Positions 42,537-51,810 of a stretch of 64,000 bases of DNA are shown here, one piece after another. Under the pieces are notes generated by a model that was not told the origin of the DNA, made no database searches, and was given only the letters and a program-made list of their open reading frames with translations. This DNA comes from Lysobacterales bacterium (GTDB lineage: Bacteria; Pseudomonadota; Gammaproteobacteria; Xanthomonadales; UBA2363). The DNA is taken from positions 1-64,000 of the forward strand of contig JAHCAT010000003.1 of NCBI GenBank assembly GCA_019634735.1, written 5' to 3'. Position numbers and translations under genes: made by a program. Within the stretch, counting starts at the first letter, position 1. The number at the start of each line of letters is the position of its first letter.

Positions 42537-42977
42537 TCAGGCGTCCATCGCCTTCTTGAGGTCGCGCATCTCGTCGTGGCAGGCGCGCACCTTGGGCAGG
42601 TGCTGGGCCAGCGCCGCGCGCACCTCCGGCGAGTCGGTCTTGGTGAGCGCGTCCTCGAAATGCTCGAGGATGCGGTCCTCGGTCTCTTCGAGCTGGCCGA
42701 CGTAGACCTTGTCGTCATTGCTGCTGAAGGTGGCGCGGACATCGGCGTAGGCCTTGCGCAGGGTGCCGGCGACGGTGCCGCCGTCGGCCGGGGTCTCGCC
42801 CAGGTTGATGACCTTGGCGGACAGCGCGCCGATCAGGCCGGCCTTGGCCCCGGCCATGCGGGTGAACACGTCGCGCAGGCGGGGGTCGGTGGTCTCCCGG
42901 GCGACGTCCTCGTAGAACTCCTTGCTGTCGCGGGTCACCTGGACCAGGTCGTTGAGCAGGTTGGCGTTGTCGGTCAT
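42537..42977 (-). CDS. DUF2383 / PA2169-family four-helix-bundle protein
   Basis: Ferritin-like helical protein of 146 residues (PA2169-type family, DUF2383). It has the usual Glu/His-rich helices (SKEFYEDVARETTD, FEDALTKTDSPEVRAALAQH). The role is unknown; a stress or iron-related function is inferred from fold and neighbours. The ATG follows AGGAGAA. It lies downstream of the DUF1328 gene, separated by a hairpin at 43001-43027, and so may be reached by read-through from the sigma-54 promoter at 43272. Confidence 0.88.
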   Translation of the reverse strand: MTDNANLLNDLVQVTRDSKEFYEDVARETTDPRLRDVFTRMAGAKAGLIGALSAKVINLGETPADGGTVAGTLRKAYADVRATFSSNDDKVYVGQLEETEDRILEHFEDALTKTDSPEVRAALAQHLPKVRACHDEMRDLKKAMDA

Positions 42978-43000
42978 GACGTTCTCCTAGGGTGGCAATG

Positions 43001-43027
43001 AAAACGGCGCGCACGGGGGTGCGCGCC
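43001..43027 (-). terminator. Terminator or attenuator between DUF1328 and DUF2383
   Basis: Minus-strand stem GGCGCGCAC/GTGCGCGCC (9 bp), loop of 4 G-complement bases, followed by four T. The short T-run suggests partial read-through into the next genes. Confidence 0.65.
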
Positions 43028-43050
43028 GAAGGGGAGGGGTGCGTGGCGCC

Positions 43051-43215
43051 TCAACCTCGTCGCAGGCCGCCGAACAGCAGCGAGGCGACGAACAGGACCA
43101 GGAACACGAAGAACAGGATCTTGGCGATGCCGGCGGCGGCGCCGGCCAGGCCACCGAAGCCGAGGGCGGCGGCGATCAGGGCGACCACGAGGAACACGAG
43201 GGCGTAATGAAGCAT
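43051..43215 (-). CDS. DUF1328 (YtjA-type) small membrane protein, copy 1
   Basis: Peptide of 54 residues beginning [20 protein letters not shown], with the family [12 protein letters not shown] centre and a second helix; two membrane spans. DUF1328 proteins have no proven role but are commonly stress-induced. Strong ribosome site AGGAGAG. A consensus sigma-54 promoter (43272-43288) and two enhancer-like dyads (43378-43419) lie upstream. Confidence 0.9.
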   Translation of the reverse strand: MLHYALVFLVVALIAAALGFGGLAGAAAGIAKILFFVFLVLFVASLLFGGLRRG

Positions 43216-43271
43216 GGCAGCTCTCCTTGGTTGGGCCGGATCGGCGGTGGCCATCCGTGCAGGGCAGGTTC

Positions 43272-43288
43272 GGCAAGTGCCGTGCCAG
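43272..43288 (-). promoter_or_regulatory. Sigma-54 promoter CTGGCACGGCACTTGCC
   Basis: TGGCACG-N4-TTGC, a full match to the RpoN consensus. Predicted start near 43260, leaving about 45 nt before the DUF1328 ATG. Confidence 0.85.
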
Positions 43289-43377
43289 CTTCGCCTGGAT
43301 CGGCCGAACTCCTTGGCGCGCCTGGCTTTCCGGGCAACTGTGCGACTGCCGCGCGGCGCGCAGGGACGCGCGATCGG

Positions 43378-43419
43378 GGCAGAATGCAAGACGGGCGAGG
43401 TCGCGTCTTGCAGCCTGCA
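43378..43419 (-). promoter_or_regulatory. Two enhancer-like dyads, 31 bp apart
   Basis: GGCAGAATGCA (43378-43388) and TGCAGCCTGCA (43409-43419) share the GCAG-N2-TGCA form and are 31 bp apart. They overlap a second dyad, TGCAAGACG-N10-CGTCTTGCA (43385-43412). The group lies 90-131 bp upstream of the sigma-54 element, a normal position for activator binding. Confidence 0.6.
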
Positions 43420-43656
43420 GCCAGGGCGGTCCCCGGATTCGCGCCGCGCTGGCGGCATCGGCCATGCCTGGTGGCGACACGGGTGGCCGTGGCGGATCGT
43501 GTCCCGCGGAAGTGAGGCAGCCGACGCAGTTCCTGTTTTTCCAGAAAACGGCTATCGTTCCGCGGTCTTTCCGCACTGTCCCTGCGGGCAGCCCACCCCG
43601 CATCCGGCCGGGGTGATCGCAGGGGCGGCCGGACCAGCCAGGGACCTGCGAAGACC

Positions 43657-45459
43657 ATGACGAGGCTGCAACGATTGACCCGCGGAGGCTGGCCGCTGCT
43701 GATGCAGTTGCTCGCCGTCGCCGCCGTGGTGGTGGTGCCCTGGTGGCTCAACCAGCGGCTGCTCTCGGAGACCCTGGTCGCGGTCGACTGGGTATCGCAT
43801 TCCTCGACGGTCAGCGGACGGATCGCCGAGGTGGCTTCGGCGGTCCGGGATTCCGACCGGGCGCTGGTCTGGCTCACCATCAACCCCGAGCGCAACGAAC
43901 TGCGCGAGCAGATCGCCGAGGCCCGACGGCAGCAGTTCGAGGGAATCGCCGATCTGCAAGCGCTGGTCAGCGACAACCCCGAACAGTCCGCCCGGGTGGC
44001 CGAGATCCGGGTGCTGCTGGAATCCCGGCGCGCGGATGCCAACCGCGTCCTCGACTACGTGGGTAGCGGCGATCTGCACATGGCCCGTGAGCTGCTGGCT
44101 TCCACTGCCGGGATGGTGCAGCTGCGTGGCCTGATGGAGCAGCTCACGAATGCCGAAGCGGCGGTGATGGTGCAGCGGCAGAAGGTCTCCGATCGTCGCC
44201 GCGACCGATTCACCTGGTCGATCAGCGGCTTTGCCGCGTTGCAGCTGCTGTTCCTGAGCCTGGTGGTCGGCCTGGCGGCTCGCCAGCGCAGCCAACGCAC
44301 GGAGCTCGAGCAGCAGTCGCGCGACGCCCAGCGGCGTGCCGAGCTGGTGTTCAACACCATCCGCAAGCCGATCGCCCTGCTCGATGGCGAACTGCGCGTG
44401 CTCCAGCACAACCCGGCCTTCGCCATGGTCTACGCGCCGTCCGGCGGCGATCTCCTGGGCAGACCGCTGGCCGAGATCGGCGATGGCGCCTGGGACGAGG
44501 CAGGCCTTCTGCAGAAACTTCGCGACGTGCGTTACCTGGGCCGCGAGCTCTGGGACCACGAGATGCACCAGAAAACCCCCTCCGGCGAGCGCGACGTCCT
44601 GGTCAACGCCAGCCGGGTGACTGGCGTGGCCGGCAACGATGTCAACCTGTTGCTCACCGCTGCCGACGTCAGCGCTGTGCGCCAGGCCGAGCGCCAGATC
44701 CGCGAGCTCAACGAGCGCCTGGAGTCCCAGGTGGCGGATGTCACCGAAAGCAACCGTGAACTGGAGGCCTTCAGCTACTCGGTATCGCACGACCTGCGCG
44801 CGCCGCTGCGCCACATCGGCGCCTTCGCCGACAAGCTGGAGAAGGCCCTCGACCTGCCCGAGGGCGACCGGGCGCGCCATTACATGCGGGTGATCACCGA
44901 CTCGGCCGCGCGCATGGGCCGCCTGATCGACGACCTGCTGGTCTACTCGCGCCTGGGCCGGACCCGGATCGGCGCCGAGCCGGTCGACATGGACGCCCTG
45001 GTCGCGGAAGTGCGGGGCATGCTGGCCCCGGAACAGGCCGGGCGGCGGATCGCCTGGCAGGTGATGCCGCTCGGCCGGGTTCAGGGTGATTCAGGAATGC
45101 TCCGCCTGGTCTGGCAGAATCTGCTCGGCAACGCCCTGAAGTACACGGCCAAGGAGGACCAGGCGCGCATCCGCGTCTCGCACGCCTTCGATGCCGCCGC
45201 CGCCGAGCACGTGTTCACGGTCGCCGACAACGGCGTCGGTTTCGACATGGCCTACGTCGACAAGCTGTTCGGCGTGTTCCAGCGCCTGCACCCGGCCGAG
45301 CAGTTCGAGGGTACCGGCATCGGACTGGCCAACGTGCGGCGGATCGTCAACCGCCACGGCGGACGGGTCTGGGCGGAGTCCAGCGCCGGCGCCGGCGCCA
45401 CCTTTCATTTCAGCCTGCCGGAGCGACCGGCAGTCGACACCGGAGAAGCGACGCCGTGA
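43657..45459 (+). CDS. Membrane sensor histidine kinase (CHASE3-like, PAS, HisKA)
   Basis: Sensor kinase of 600 residues. Helices at about 13-31 and 187-208 enclose a helical periplasmic sensor resembling CHASE3. A PAS-like segment (about 225-345) precedes HisKA with the phospho-acceptor His378 (SYSVSHDLRAPLRHI) and an HATPase domain with NALKYT, DNGVGFDM and GTGIGLANV. This kinase layout is the bacteriophytochrome-like class. First gene of a four-gene overlapping operon with a single-domain regulator, a receiver-kinase and a sigma-54 activator. Confidence 0.92.
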   Translation: MTRLQRLTRGGWPLLMQLLAVAAVVVVPWWLNQRLLSETLVAVDWVSHSSTVSGRIAEVASAVRDSDRALVWLTINPERNELREQIAEARRQQFEGIADLQALVSDNPEQSARVAEIRVLLESRRADANRVLDYVGSGDLHMARELLASTAGMVQLRGLMEQLTNAEAAVMVQRQKVSDRRRDRFTWSISGFAALQLLFLSLVVGLAARQRSQRTELEQQSRDAQRRAELVFNTIRKPIALLDGELRVLQHNPAFAMVYAPSGGDLLGRPLAEIGDGAWDEAGLLQKLRDVRYLGRELWDHEMHQKTPSGERDVLVNASRVTGVAGNDVNLLLTAADVSAVRQAERQIRELNERLESQVADVTESNRELEAFSYSVSHDLRAPLRHIGAFADKLEKALDLPEGDRARHYMRVITDSAARMGRLIDDLLVYSRLGRTRIGAEPVDMDALVAEVRGMLAPEQAGRRIAWQVMPLGRVQGDSGMLRLVWQNLLGNALKYTAKEDQARIRVSHAFDAAAAEHVFTVADNGVGFDMAYVDKLFGVFQRLHPAEQFEGTGIGLANVRRIVNRHGGRVWAESSAGAGATFHFSLPERPAVDTGEATP

Positions 45460-45899
45460 GCAGCAAGATCAGGACCATCCTCCTCGCCGAGGACAACCCG
45501 CTGGACGCGGAGCTGGCGCTCGACGCCCTGCGCGAGGCGCGCCTGGCGAACCCGGTCGCGCACGCCGTGGATGGCGCCGACGCCCTGGACTGGTTGCGCC
45601 GCGAGGGTGCCTACGCCGGGCGCCCCAAGGGTGATCCGGCGGTGGTTCTGCTGGATATCAAGATGCCGCGCATGGACGGCCTGGAGGTGTTGCGGGCGAT
45701 GCGCGAGGACGAGAAGCTGCGCCACATCCCGGTGGTGATCCTGTCCTCCTCCCGCGAGGAGAGCGACCTGGTGCGCAGCTGGGACCTGGGCGTGAACGCC
45801 TACGTGGTCAAGCCCGTCGACGTGCGCCAGTTCTTCGAAGCCGTGCAGACCCTCGGTCACTTCTGGGCGGTGCTCAATGAACCAGCCATCGCTGACTGA
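45456..45899 (+). CDS. Single-domain response regulator (Rcp1-like)
   Basis: Stand-alone receiver of 147 residues with acidic pocket AEDN (11-14), phospho-acceptor Asp67 (VLLDIKMPRMDG) and the switch Lys in VVKPVD. It belongs to the CheY/Rcp1-like group that normally pairs with the kinase type encoded just upstream. GTG 45456 overlaps the kinase stop by four bases. It has no output domain, so it probably relays phosphate or controls a partner by contact. Confidence 0.92.
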   Translation: MSSKIRTILLAEDNPLDAELALDALREARLANPVAHAVDGADALDWLRREGAYAGRPKGDPAVVLLDIKMPRMDGLEVLRAMREDEKLRHIPVVILSSSREESDLVRSWDLGVNAYVVKPVDVRQFFEAVQTLGHFWAVLNEPAIAD

Positions 45900-47462
45900 G
45901 CGGGAGACCGGCGAACGACAGCCTGGCGTCGACGCCATCCGCGTGCTGGTGGTCGAGGACGATCCGCTCGACGCCGAGCTGGTCCTGGACCGGCTGGCCG
46001 AGGATGGCCTGAGCGTGAGCGCCCAGGTGGTCGACCAGCGCGAAGCCTACCAGGCGGCGCTGGACGGTTTCGGGCCGGACATCGTGCTGTCCGATCTCAG
46101 CCTGCCGGGGTTCTCCGGTCACGAGGCACTGGCGCTGCTGCGGGCCCGCGACCAGCGCACGCCCTTCGTGTTCGTATCCGGCACGCTCGGCGAGGATGTG
46201 GCGATCGAGGCCCTGCGCGGCGGCGCCACCGACTACATCCTCAAGCATGCGATGGCACGCCTGGCGGCGGCGGTACGCCGTGCCGTCGCCGAGGCCGCGG
46301 AGCGGCGCGCCCGCGACCAGGCCGAAGCCGAACTGGTCCGCGCGCAACGCTTCGAGACGCTGGCGATCCTGGCCGGCAGCCTGGGTCACGACCTGCGCAA
46401 CACCCTGCAGCCGGTCCTGCTGGCGGTCGACCTGATCGAGGGCCGGGTCACCGAGCCCGAGGCGGTGCGCATGTGCGCTCTGGTTCGTGACTGCGCCTGG
46501 CAGGGTCTGGAGATGGTCGGCCGGATGATGGACCTGGCGCGCGGCGGCGAGCGTGCCGGCGACGGCGGCCAGGCGCGCACCATCAACGTGCCCGCCATGC
46601 TCGATGCCGTGGCGATGCTGTTGCGACCGTCGTTGCCGACCCGCGTCGAACTCTCGGTGCAGAGCGACGACCCCGGCCTGGCCCTGGCCGGCAACAGCGT
46701 CGAGTTGCAGCAGTGCCTGCTCAACCTGGCGCTCAACGCGGTCCAGGCGATGCCCGAGGGCGGACGCCTGACCCTGGCGGCCCGCCGCTTCCAGCCTTCG
46801 CCGGGCTTCTTCGACGATGCCGCCCCGACGGCCGGCGCCTGGTTGCACCTTTCGGTCGCCGACACCGGGACCGGCATGGATGCCGATACCGTCGCCCGCC
46901 TGTTCACGCCCTTCTTCACCACCAAGCCCACCGGCAACGGTCTGGGACTGGTGTCCTGTCGCCGATTCGTCGACAGCCATCAGGGTCACATCCGGGTCGA
47001 CAGCCGGCCGGGCGGCGGCACCCGCTTCGATCTCTACCTGCCGCTGCAGCGCGATACCGGCAGCACCGCGCAAGACGCGTCGACCGGTGCCCACGACGCC
47101 GTCGGCGGCCGGGTCGTGATCGCCTGCAGCGACGAGGACCTGTGCCGCGACCTCACCGATATCCTCGAGCTGTTCGGCTACCAGGCGGTGCCGCCTGAGC
47201 AGGGCGAGGGCGCTGTGGCGGCGATGATCGAGCACGATGCCGGGGTGGTCGAGCGGGTAGACAGCCTGCGTTCGGCCTTTCCCGACCTGCCTCTGGTATT
47301 GCTTGCCGGCAGCAGCCGGGTGGTTGCCGATCCGGCCCTGGGCAAGGTCGCCGCGGTGCTGGGCGCGCCACTCACTGCCGGTGCCGTGGTGCGCGCGTTG
47401 AGCGCGGCCGGCGTGGCGCCCACCGAGCCGGGCGCACCGCCGGCGCGAAACAAGGAGAACAG

Positions 47463-47466
<4 letters not shown>
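45877..47466 (+). CDS. Receiver-histidine kinase with degenerate C-terminal receiver
   Basis: Cytosolic protein of 529 residues: N-terminal receiver (acceptor Asp73 in IVLSDLSLPGFSG), a kinase with His171 (GSLGHDLRNTLQPV), N box LNLALNAVQAM and G box DTGTGMDADT, PFFTTKPTGNGLGL. The C-terminal third (about 415-515) has receiver-like strands, but it lacks the acceptor Asp and the switch Lys (VLGAPLT), hence a pseudo-receiver. It overlaps the preceding gene by 23 bp and the next by 4 bp. Likely the intermediate step between the regulator upstream and the sigma-54 activator downstream. Confidence 0.9.
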
Positions 47467-48842
<1,376 letters not shown>

Positions 48843-49074
48843 GTCAGCCCCGCCGGGGCCCGAACTCCAATGCGACCCAGACGGCCTTCGCCAAGCGTCG
48901 TCAGCAGAGATGCTGCCCCAGCCAGTCCTGACCGAGTCAGCCTTTTCGCCAGCCAGGGAAGGTCGGCGCGCCCAGGTAAACGCGCAAGCGATCGGTTCGG
49001 CGGAGCCGCGTCCGGCCCCGTGCCGGACGCGCGCCAGTCCGTTCAAGCCGGCAGTGGCTTGATCCGGCTTCCCC

Positions 49075-49248
49075 CTAGAACAATGCCTTGACGCCCATCA
49101 GCAACAGGATGAAGGCGATCACGGCCAGGGCGATGAACAGGAAGAAGATGAGCTTGGCGATGCCCATCGAAGCGCCGGCAACGCCGGTGAAGCCGAGGGC
49201 GCCGGCGATCAGGGCGACGAGCAGGAAGAACAGGGCAGCTTTCAACAT
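49075..49248 (-). CDS. DUF1328 small membrane protein, copy 2
   Basis: Peptide of 57 residues, [20 protein letters not shown] at the start, [11 protein letters not shown] in the middle and a second, longer helix. It shares the DUF1328 plan with the copy at 43215 but has a divergent C terminus. A sigma-54 promoter at 49290-49305 and paired dyads at 49393-49424 lie upstream. The region 48843-49074 between it and the activator gene shows only a weak GCCCC/GGGGC hairpin. Confidence 0.9.
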   Translation of the reverse strand: MLKAALFFLLVALIAGALGFTGVAGASMGIAKLIFFLFIALAVIAFILLLMGVKALF

Positions 49249-49289
49249 GGCGGGACCTGCAGGGCAGTGATGGAATCCCGTGTTGCAGC

Positions 49290-49305
49290 GCAACTGCCAT
49301 GCCAA
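49290..49305 (-). promoter_or_regulatory. Sigma-54 promoter TTGGCATGGCAGTTGC
   Basis: TGGCATG-N4-TTGC with correct GG-GC spacing. The start would be near 49278, about 30 nt before the ATG at 49248. Confidence 0.8.
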
Positions 49306-49392
49306 GCAGCGGTCACGCCAGAGGATACGCTAAGTCCCTGTGAGTACGGGTCTTGCCGGGATCGGGTCCGGTCGAAATGGCGGCTCGGGCGG

Positions 49393-49424
49393 CGCAGAAT
49401 GCACCGCACGTCGTGCAGACTGCA
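49393..49424 (-). promoter_or_regulatory. Two enhancer-like dyads, 21 bp apart
   Basis: CGCAGAATGCA (49393-49403) and TGCAGACTGCA (49414-49424), of the same form as the sites at 43378-43419 and 21 bp apart. They lie 88-119 bp upstream of the sigma-54 element, inside the intergenic space before the DUF2061 gene end. Confidence 0.6.
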
Positions 49425-49442
49425 CCGGCATCATGCTGCGGC

Positions 49443-49625
49443 TCACAGTGCTTTCTGCCCGCCCCAGCGCTGCCAGGCCTTTTCGTGGAAATGGAACGCC
49501 AGGGTGTTGGCCAGCGGCTCGATCAGCGCCAGTGCCCCTCCGAGAACCAGACTCCCGGTCAGCAGCCAGCCCACCGTGAAGGCCACCAGGAAGTGCACGA
49601 CAGCGAATGACAGGGTCTTGCGCAT
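49443..49625 (-). CDS. DUF2061 small membrane protein
   Basis: Membrane protein of 60 residues: MRKTLSFAVVHFLVAFTVGW, a second helix in GGALALIEPLANTLAFHFHEK, and a Trp-rich end. This is the DUF2061 pattern. ATG 49625 is chosen over 49649 because family similarity starts there and the -10 box lies 7 nt upstream. A Fur-box-like sequence overlaps the promoter, so iron regulation is likely. Function unknown. Confidence 0.87.
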   Translation of the reverse strand: MRKTLSFAVVHFLVAFTVGWLLTGSLVLGGALALIEPLANTLAFHFHEKAWQRWGGQKAL

Positions 49626-49628
49626 GAA

Positions 49629-49660
49629 AGGAATGATAACCATTCGCATTCATGCGTCAA
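49629..49660 (-). promoter_or_regulatory. Sigma-70 promoter overlapped by a Fur-box-like site
   Basis: Minus strand TTGACG (49660-49655), 16-bp spacer, TATCAT (49638-49633). The plus-strand 19-mer at 49629-49647 matches the Fur consensus at 13 of 19 positions, with the central AATGATAA and CATT intact. The -10 box is inside the site, so binding would block transcription. Confidence 0.65.
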
Positions 49661-50266
49661 GAGGGTGACTGGGGCAGGGCAGGAAGCAAGCCGGGGTCGG
49701 CCGACAGGCGTGGTGTCGGCAGGCGGACGCTGGGCGAGCGGAACGCGCTTCAGGCTGCTCTCCCCCGGACTTGAGCTGCTCCGCAGAAGTGCGGTGTCGT
49801 CGCGCCGGGGGCATGCATCTGGCGGCGGGCGGGCCTGGCTGCGGCGGTGGCTGAGAGACGACGCCAATCCGGTTCCGGAGGGAGAAGCAAACAGATCGCG
49901 CTCCGCTTCCCGAACCCCAAGCCCCAAGCCGCAAACCCCGAACCCCGAACGCCGCTCCATGAACGCCTGTCCCCGGTCCCCCGTCCCCGTTCCCGTTCCC
50001 GTTCCCGTTCCGATTCCGGTTCCGGTTCCGGTTCCCCGTGGCCGGTCCCGTACCCGGTCCCGGTCCCGGTCCCCGTCCCGGTCGCCGTTCCCGGTCCCCG
50101 TTCCCGGTCCCCGTTCCCGAGTCCCGAGTCCCAAGTCCCGAGTCCCAAGTCCCGAGTCCCAAGTCCCGAGTCCCAAGTCCCCGGTCCCCGGTCCCCGGTC
50201 CCCGGTCCCCGCGCATCGCGCATCGCGCCCGGCGATAGGCCGCTCGCCCGGGCTACAGGCGGACAG
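49661..50266. other. 600-bp intergenic region filled with repeats
   Basis: No gene. It contains a diverged core of the composite element (49851-49869, minus), an AGATCGCGCTCCGCTTCCCG block shared with 62517-62538, and the large 6/7-bp tandem array 49970-50210. Confidence 0.75.
49970..50210. repeat. 6/7-bp tandem array (GTTCCC, GTCCCGA, GTCCCAA, GTCCCCG)
   Basis: About 240 bp of head-to-tail units. It begins with 6-bp GTTCCC and GTTCCG units, then turns to 7-bp GTCCCGA/GTCCCAA alternation and ends in GTCCCCG, the same unit as the array at 1-125. It lies beyond the 3' end of the NlpC/P60 gene. Confidence 0.9.
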
Positions 50267-50767
50267 CTAGCGTCCCAGCGGCCGCCGGACCAGTTGCAGG
50301 CGATCGCGCCAGTAGGGGGCATCCAGGCGGTCCAGACGCACCGTGCCGCCGCTGCTCGGCGCATGCACGAAGCGGCCCTCGCCCACGTAGATGCCGGCAT
50401 GGTCGGGCCGCCGTCGGGAGGTCGAGAAGAACACCAGGTCGCCGCTGCGCATCCGTCGGGCAGGGACTTCAGGTCCCGCCGACTCGGCCAGACCGGCCAC
50501 CGTCCGCGGCAGCGCCAGGCCGGCACCCTCCCGGTAGACATGGCCGATCAGTCCACTGCAATCGAAACCCCCGGCTGGCGTGTTGCCGCCGTAACGGTAA
50601 GGCGTCCCGACCAGGCCCAGGGCGCCGATGGTGACGCTCTGGGCCAGGCGCTCGGCATCGCCTCGGGCAAGGCCCACCGGCATTCCGGGGGCGTCGCGCA
50701 CCGGCGCGCGGCCGCAGGCGGCGAGCAGGGCGAGCATCAGCAGTGCCAGGATCCGGGCGGCGGTCAT
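50267..50767 (-). CDS. NlpC/P60-family lipoprotein, peptidoglycan endopeptidase
   Basis: Outer-membrane or periplasmic lipoprotein of 166 residues: signal ending in lipobox LAAC with Cys18, then an NlpC/P60 domain. Catalytic Cys70 is in GGFDCSGLI, the His in PDHAGIYVG, and the third polar residue His in GRFVHAP. Enzymes of this type cut between D-Glu and diaminopimelate in stem peptides. It resembles Spr/MepS. It faces the tandem array and follows the pirin gene by 50 bp in the same direction. Confidence 0.92.
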   Translation of the reverse strand: MTAARILALLMLALLAACGRAPVRDAPGMPVGLARGDAERLAQSVTIGALGLVGTPYRYGGNTPAGGFDCSGLIGHVYREGAGLALPRTVAGLAESAGPEVPARRMRSGDLVFFSTSRRRPDHAGIYVGEGRFVHAPSSGGTVRLDRLDAPYWRDRLQLVRRPLGR

Positions 50768-50817
50768 CGCCGGCGAGCATCGGCGCCGGCCGCCGCCCGG
50801 TCAAGCCGGTCCGGTGT

Positions 50818-51672
50818 TCAGAACAGGCCGGCCTGGTAGTCCGCGACGGCCTGGCGCAGCTCCTCATCGGTGTTCATCACGAACGGGCCGTAGTGCGCCA
50901 CCGGCTCGCGCAGCGGCCGACCGGCGATGACCAGCGCACGGGCCCCGGCCTGGGCATCGGCGCGGATCAGCACGTCGCCCTCTCCGGTCAGCACGGCAAG
51001 CCGGCGCGCCGGCATCGCCTGCGCTTCGCCGCCCAGCGCGAACTGGCCGCTGACGCCGTGCACCAGCACCGTATGGCCGGCCGGCGGCGTCCAGCGCAGC
51101 GCCTCGCCCGGGGGAAGGCTGATGTCCAGGTACACCGGCTGCGTCGGCCGCGCGCCGACCGGCCCTTCGGTTTCGCCGAAGCGGCCAGCCAGCACCCTGA
51201 CCCGACCGCCGCCCTGCAGCGCCACCTCCGGAATGCGTTCGGCGGCGATGTCCTGGTAGCCGGGCTCGGCCATCTTCTCGCTGGCCGGCAGGTTGACCCA
51301 GAGCTGGTAGCCCCACATCAGGCCGTCCTCCTGCTGCGGCATCTCCTCGTGGACGATGCCGCGCGCCGCGGTCATCCACTGCAGGCTGCCCGGCCCCAGG
51401 TCGCCGGTGTTGCCCTTGTTGTCGCCGTGGCGCATGCGTCCGGCCAGCATGTAGGTGACCGTTTCGAAGCCACGATGCGGATGCGGCGGGAAGCCGGCGA
51501 TCCAGTCGGCCGCGTCGTCCGAGCGGAACTCGTCGAACAGCAGGAAGGGATCGGTCAGCCGCGCGGTGCGCGGATCCAGCACGCGGGTCAGCTTGACGCC
51601 GCCGCCATCCTCGGCGGCGCGGCCGTCCATGACGTAGCCGATGCGGCGAAGCGGGGCGGTCGAAGGGGTCAT
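50818..51672 (-). CDS. Pirin-family bicupin protein
   Basis: Two-cupin protein of 284 residues. The N-terminal cupin has the pirin metal motif PHPHRGFETVTYML and the DLGPGSLQWMTAARGIVHEE block. The C-terminal cupin is GALRW-like (PAGHTVLVHGVSG) and ends with PFVMNTDEE, as in YhhW-type pirins. Some pirins have quercetinase activity; others act in transcription. ATG 51672 follows AGGAGA. It is divergent from a LysR regulator that likely controls it. Confidence 0.92.
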   Translation of the reverse strand: MTPSTAPLRRIGYVMDGRAAEDGGGVKLTRVLDPRTARLTDPFLLFDEFRSDDAADWIAGFPPHPHRGFETVTYMLAGRMRHGDNKGNTGDLGPGSLQWMTAARGIVHEEMPQQEDGLMWGYQLWVNLPASEKMAEPGYQDIAAERIPEVALQGGGRVRVLAGRFGETEGPVGARPTQPVYLDISLPPGEALRWTPPAGHTVLVHGVSGQFALGGEAQAMPARRLAVLTGEGDVLIRADAQAGARALVIAGRPLREPVAHYGPFVMNTDEELRQAVADYQAGLF

Positions 51673-51751
51673 TCGCGGATCTCCTGTCGGGGGGGGGGCG
51701 AGGCCTTGTCTGGCCCTCGCCCCGGGTGGGTACCGCGATGATAGGTCTATT

Positions 51752-51768
51752 CACTTCATTGAAAAGTG
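51752..51768. promoter_or_regulatory. Candidate LysR operator between pirin and LysR genes
   Basis: CACTT-N7-AAGTG is an inverted repeat in the divergent region. It overlaps TTGAAA (51759-51764), which with TATGAT (51784-51789, spacing 19) may be the LysR promoter. A minus-strand TATCAT at 51738-51743 may serve the pirin gene. Confidence 0.5.
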
Positions 51769-51810
51769 CGTATATCTGGCCTTTATGATCGAACCCATGG
51801 ATAAATCGCC

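Larger units (their letters stand above)
43216..43656. other. 441-bp divergent control region
   Basis: No gene. It separates DUF1328 (minus) from the sensor kinase operon (plus). It contains the sigma-54 promoter and dyads for DUF1328 and, near 43530-43558, a weak TTCCTG-N17-TATCGT that could start the kinase operon. Confidence 0.6.

Noticed and set aside
49970-50210. Tandem repeats considered as a CRISPR array
   Set aside because: Units are 6-7 bp with no spacers and no cas genes nearby.
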